8,428 nucleotides of DNA, taken from DATNIC01 sp035604635. Lineage in GTDB: Bacteria > Vulcanimicrobiota > Vulcanimicrobiia > Vulcanimicrobiales > Vulcanimicrobiaceae. This document shows positions 5,882-8,428 of the stretch, piece after piece. The stretch covers positions 1 to 8,428 of the forward strand of contig DATNIC010000210.1 in NCBI GenBank assembly GCA_035604635.1, written 5' to 3'. Made by a program: the position numbers and the translations under genes. The notes beneath the pieces were generated by a model. That model did not search any database. It was not told where the DNA came from and was given only the letters and a program-made list of their open reading frames with translations. Numbering within the stretch: the stretch's first letter is position 1; every line of letters begins with the position of its first letter.

Positions 5882-7762
5882 GTGTTTCGTATCTTCACCG
5901 CGCTCGTCGCGATCGTTGCCCTGTCGCTCTCGCTGCCGGTCATGCGCGCCTCGGCGCAAACCGCGGCGGTCCCGACGCCCGTCCCGCAACTCGAGCTGCC
6001 GGCGGTCCCTACCGTTGCGCCGGGATACGTCGTCGCGCCGCCCGTCAGCGCGCCGCCGAGCCGGCTCATCGGCGTCACCACGACGCCGTTCGTCGGCTTG
6101 CGGCTCGAGGATGCGATCGCGATGGCGCTCTCCAAGAATACGGACCTCGCGGTCGCCCAAGAGAACCGGAAGATTGCGGCCTTCACGATCGTCGCGACCA
6201 AAGGCGCGTACGATCTGCAGTTTACAATTGCGCCGACCTATCAGCATCAGGTGCAGCCGCCGATCAACGTGTTCGCCGCGGGTCCCGGCAACGGCCCGAC
6301 GACGCAGGACAGTTTTGGCACCAACGCATCCGTATTGGGGACGATCGAACAGACCGGGACGCAAGTCCAGATGAGCGCCTCAGGCCAGCGGATCACGAAC
6401 AACTCGGTCGGCAATTCCTTCAACCCGTATTATTTGAGCGCGCTTTCGGTCAACGTCACCCAACCGCTGCTGCGGGGATTCGCGAACGATAACGCGCGTC
6501 GCCAGATTCAACTCGCGCAGGCCAATCATGCCGCGACCGACGCGATGGTGGCGCTGACGGCCTCAAATACGATCGCCTCGGTCGAAGACGCGTATTGGGA
6601 CCTCGTCGCAGCTTGGCGCAACGTCGCGATCCAAAACGAAGGCTTGCAGAACGCGCTGGCGCAAGCGCAGACGACGCAACGTTCGGCGACCGCCGGACGC
6701 ACTGCACCAATCGACGTGACCGAGTCGAATTCCCAGGTCGCTGTTTTTCAAGATAACGTCCTTTCGGCTCTGCAAAACGTTCAGCGTTTGCAAAACCAGA
6801 TCAAGACCTTGATCCTGGGCAACCCGTCCGATTCGATCTGGACCGCGAATCTCGTCCCGACCTCAAATGTCGGCCAGCTACCGGCGGAGCAGAGTCTCGA
6901 CGACGTCATCGTCGCCGCGATCCGGAATCGACCGGAAATCGCAGAGTTGCGTGAGGAGCTACGGAGCGCCGATATCACGGTGGCATACGCGCGCGAACAG
7001 CTCAAGCCGACCGTTAATCTCCAGTTGGGCTACACAGCGACCGGCTTTGCCGGTGCTCCCACCGCGATTGCGACCAATCCGATCTTTTCGGCGTTTGGGC
7101 AGCAATTCGCAGCGATCAACGCATTGATCGCTCGTTCGAACGCCGGTCTTCCGCCGGCGCAGCAGATCCCGCCGATCACTCCCTTGAACTTTGCCATTCC
7201 ACCCTACACGATAGGCGGCTTCAACCAGTCGGTCGGCAATCTGGGAGCCGGCGCATTCCCGACTTACAGCGCTGGGGTGAACGTGCAGTTCCCGATTGGG
7301 AACAGGGTTGCGAGGGGCAACCTCGGCGTAGCGCAGGAGCAGGCTCGAACGGTTGAAGTGCAGCAGGTTGCGCTCGTAGAGCGGATCAAAACCGAGGCGC
7401 TGAACGCTTTGCAGACCGAGCGTGAGGTGCGTTATCGCCTGACCGCGGCGCGTACGGCGCGCGAGGCCTCGCAGGCGGTCTTCGAATCCGAGCAGCGAAA
7501 ATACGCCGCCGGCACCTCGACCACGTTCCTGGTTCTGCAGCATCAACTCGACCTGGCGAACAATCAAGGCCGCGAGCTGCAGGCGCAGACCGATCTGAAC
7601 AAGGCGATCGTCGAACTGCAGCGCGTGACCGGCACGATCATCACGCAAAACGGCTTCGACGTGGAGAAGGTCGGCACGGGAGCGCTGAGCGACCTGAACA
7701 ATGCGCTTGGGGCCAATCCAGCGCTCCCCACTCCGGCACCCTCGACAACGACTCGGCCCTAA
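5882..7762 (+). CDS. TolC-family outer-membrane efflux protein
   Basis: 626-residue outer-membrane channel of the OEP/TolC family. GTG 5882 is supported by GGAG (5871-5874) with a 7-nt spacer; it lies 10 bp after the transporter gene. Residues 1-25 form a Sec signal peptide ending ASA|Q. A Pro/Val-rich linker (27-60) precedes the first OEP repeat (LRLEDAIAMALSKNTDLAVAQENRKIAA, from about 73); the second repeat begins near S338 (SLDDVIVAAIRNRPEIAELREEL). Each repeat has long Gln/Ala-rich helices for the periplasmic tunnel, and the second ends in YAAGTSTTFLVLQHQLDLANNQ, a typical OEP motif. It is longer than the usual 450-500 residues because of extended putative surface loops (about 118-195 and 389-460) and a Pro/Thr-rich C-terminal tail. 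There is no lipobox Cys, so it is not an NodT-type lipoprotein. It likely completes the pump as its exit duct. Confidence 0.93.
   Translation: MFRIFTALVAIVALSLSLPVMRASAQTAAVPTPVPQLELPAVPTVAPGYVVAPPVSAPPSRLIGVTTTPFVGLRLEDAIAMALSKNTDLAVAQENRKIAAFTIVATKGAYDLQFTIAPTYQHQVQPPINVFAAGPGNGPTTQDSFGTNASVLGTIEQTGTQVQMSASGQRITNNSVGNSFNPYYLSALSVNVTQPLLRGFANDNARRQIQLAQANHAATDAMVALTASNTIASVEDAYWDLVAAWRNVAIQNEGLQNALAQAQTTQRSATAGRTAPIDVTESNSQVAVFQDNVLSALQNVQRLQNQIKTLILGNPSDSIWTANLVPTSNVGQLPAEQSLDDVIVAAIRNRPEIAELREELRSADITVAYAREQLKPTVNLQLGYTATGFAGAPTAIATNPIFSAFGQQFAAINALIARSNAGLPPAQQIPPITPLNFAIPPYTIGGFNQSVGNLGAGAFPTYSAGVNVQFPIGNRVARGNLGVAQEQARTVEVQQVALVERIKTEALNALQTEREVRYRLTAARTAREASQAVFESEQRKYAAGTSTTFLVLQHQLDLANNQGRELQAQTDLNKAIVELQRVTGTIITQNGFDVEKVGTGALSDLNNALGANPALPTPAPSTTTRP
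7678..7728. repeat. 10-bp perfect inverted repeat near the end of the TolC gene
   Basis: GGGAGCGCTG (7678-7687) and CAGCGCTCCC (7719-7728) are exactly complementary, with a 31-nt loop that itself contains TTGG-GG-CCAA. The repeat is inside the 3' coding end of the TolC gene and 31 nt past the stop of the convergent DoxX gene. It could form a hairpin in either transcript and separate the two converging units. Neither side has a T tract, so it is not a standard intrinsic terminator, and chance in GC-rich coding DNA remains possible. Confidence 0.35.
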
Positions 7763-8277
7763 TGTGCGTTTTGCGACTGTTGCTGCGGCGAGCGCCGAAC
7801 GGTGAGCATCAGTAGCGCTCCGATGACGCCGAGCACGAGCAAGCCCCATACGACGACCGGCTGGCTGGTTATGGTGATCCCGAAGAGCGCGTCGAGTGAG
7901 ATCGAACCGAATCCGGCAAAGGCGAGCGCGACTGCGCCGGTCGCGTAGATGAAAGGGACCTCGATCCCATTGTTCGTTGCGAAGAAGCCGTTCTTGACGT
8001 GCACGGTCAGCATCGCGACGAGCATCGTCGAGAGGATCAGCATCGGCCCGACGGCGCCGAAGAGCCCGGTCGCGATCAAAAGACCGCCGACGAACTCGTT
8101 GGTCCCCGCCGCAGCCGCGAACAGCTTACCTGGGCGAAAACCGAGCCCTTCGAAGAAGCCGCCTGTCCCGGCGAGTCCGTAGCCGCCGTACCAGCCGAAC
8201 AACTTTTGCGCTCCGTGTGCGGCGATCGCAAGCCCGAGCGCGAGCCGCACGATCAGGAGGCCATAGTCAAAACTCAT
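7759..8277 (-). CDS. DoxX-family integral membrane protein
   Basis: 172-residue small membrane protein of the DoxX family, with four expected TM segments. The family pattern is clear: LLIVRLALGLAIAAHGAQKLFGWYGG (4-29), then GTGGFFEGLGFRPGKLFAAAAGTNEFVGGLLIATGLF, further hydrophobic helices and a short polar tail, RRSPQQQSQNAH. Biochemical roles of DoxX proteins vary (quinone- or thiosulfate-linked oxidoreduction, membrane redox homeostasis), so no reaction is assigned. I prefer ATG 8277 because AGGAG (minus strand, 8293-8289) lies 11 nt upstream; GTG 8289 would add four residues but overlaps that AGGAG and would have no ribosome-binding site. Its stop TAG (7761-7759) overlaps the convergent TolC stop TAA. 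The divergent HxlR-type regulator is a common partner of DoxX genes and probably controls it. Confidence 0.9.
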   Translation of the reverse strand: MSFDYGLLIVRLALGLAIAAHGAQKLFGWYGGYGLAGTGGFFEGLGFRPGKLFAAAAGTNEFVGGLLIATGLFGAVGPMLILSTMLVAMLTVHVKNGFFATNNGIEVPFIYATGAVALAFAGFGSISLDALFGITITSQPVVVWGLLVLGVIGALLMLTVRRSPQQQSQNAH

Positions 8278-8328
8278 TGTAGTACTCACTCCTCATAGCC
8301 AGCTAACTATTTGTAGCCTTAGCGCTCT

Positions 8329-8340
8329 CAGTCTAGACTG
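8329..8340. promoter_or_regulatory. 12-bp perfect palindrome, candidate HxlR operator
   Basis: CAGTCTAGACTG is a perfect palindrome in the divergent DoxX-HxlR gap. It covers the candidate DoxX -10 element, so a dimeric regulator bound here would block that promoter. Flanking GTAGCC (8313-8318) and GGCTAC (8343-8348) form a wider inverted repeat, centred 4 bp away from the palindrome. A 12-bp perfect palindrome in a short promoter region is suggestive, but binding by the adjacent HxlR-type protein is inferred. Confidence 0.4.
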
Positions 8341-8358
8341 CCGGCTACCAGTTGTCAA
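8330..8358 (-). promoter_or_regulatory. Promoter of the DoxX gene
   Basis: On the minus strand there is a perfect -35 TTGACA (8358-8353), a 17-bp spacer and TAGACT (8335-8330), which matches TATAAT at four of six positions. Transcription would start near 8323, giving a leader of about 46 nt before ATG 8277. This is the best sigma70-like promoter in the window. Confidence 0.6.
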
Positions 8359-8386
8359 GTAGGCAATTTATGATAAGCTATAGGAG

Positions 8387-8428
8387 ATGAGCGAAGGTCT
8401 GCAACTCTGTCCCCGTTTCCACCACGCC
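8387..8428 (+). CDS. HxlR-family winged-helix regulator (partial, N-terminus only)
   Basis: Only the first 14 codons are present: MSEGLQLCPRFHHA. The Cys-Pro-x-x-x-x-A pattern just after the start resembles the N-terminus of HxlR-family (DUF24) regulators, in which a conserved early Cys (here C8) often senses thiol or quinone stress, as in YodB. The in-frame codon two places upstream is TAG (8381-8383), so translation cannot begin earlier than ATG 8387. AGGAG (8382-8386) directly abuts the ATG, too close for a normal ribosome-binding site, and TATGAT (8369-8374) lies where it could drive a near-leaderless mRNA. Divergent pairing with DoxX supports the call, but so short a fragment leaves real doubt. 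Confidence 0.6.
   Translation, partial: MSEGLQLCPRFHHA

Noticed and set aside
1..8428. Search for tRNA, rRNA, CRISPR arrays, insertion sequences, transposase genes or phage genes
   Set aside because: None seen: no regularly spaced repeat array, no terminal inverted repeats with target duplications, and every large frame is explained by the genes listed. No stretch over 300 bases lacks a gene.

Overview
This window is high-GC DNA with tightly packed genes. It looks like a diderm (Gram-negative-type) bacterium, because it encodes a TolC-type outer-membrane channel, a periplasmic adaptor and proteins with export signals. I cannot name the species. The mix of genes, GC content and low-complexity Pro/Val/Ala segments would fit an uncultured soil lineage such as Eremiobacterota (WPS-2), but that is a weak inference. 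Nothing points to a plasmid, phage, insertion sequence, CRISPR array or RNA gene.

Layout. Positions 1-407 (minus) hold the 5' part of a branched-chain amino-acid-type ABC transporter substrate-binding protein, cut by the left edge. Positions 474-1250 (minus) encode a serine hydrolase of the class A beta-lactamase / PBP fold that has no visible Glu166-type motif and no signal peptide. A short divergent intergenic region (1251-1337) carries two near-identical 20-bp direct repeats 43 bp apart around a candidate promoter. From there a five-gene cluster runs on the plus strand to 7762: a STAS-domain protein fused through one hydrophobic segment to a LolA-like lipoprotein-carrier domain, a TetR/AcrR repressor, an EmrA/HlyD-type adaptor, an EmrB-type DHA2 MFS transporter, and a TolC-family outer-membrane protein. 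Neighbouring genes are 14 bp or less apart and the first two overlap by 4 bp, so one operon is likely. A convergent DoxX-family membrane protein (7759-8277, minus) overlaps the TolC gene end by 4 bp. It is divergent from an HxlR-type regulator cut by the right edge (8387-8428), and its promoter has a 12-bp palindrome over the -10 element.

Function. The core is a complete tripartite efflux pump (MFS, adaptor, outer-membrane channel) with its own TetR repressor, probably controlled from the 1251-1337 region. The unusual part is the first gene: a cytoplasmic STAS regulatory domain joined to an exported LolA-like, lipid/lipoprotein-binding-type domain in a drug-efflux operon. If this is one protein rather than a missed gene boundary or a sequencing error, it is the most novel feature of the window. 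The DoxX-HxlR pair looks like a separate, redox-type stress unit.
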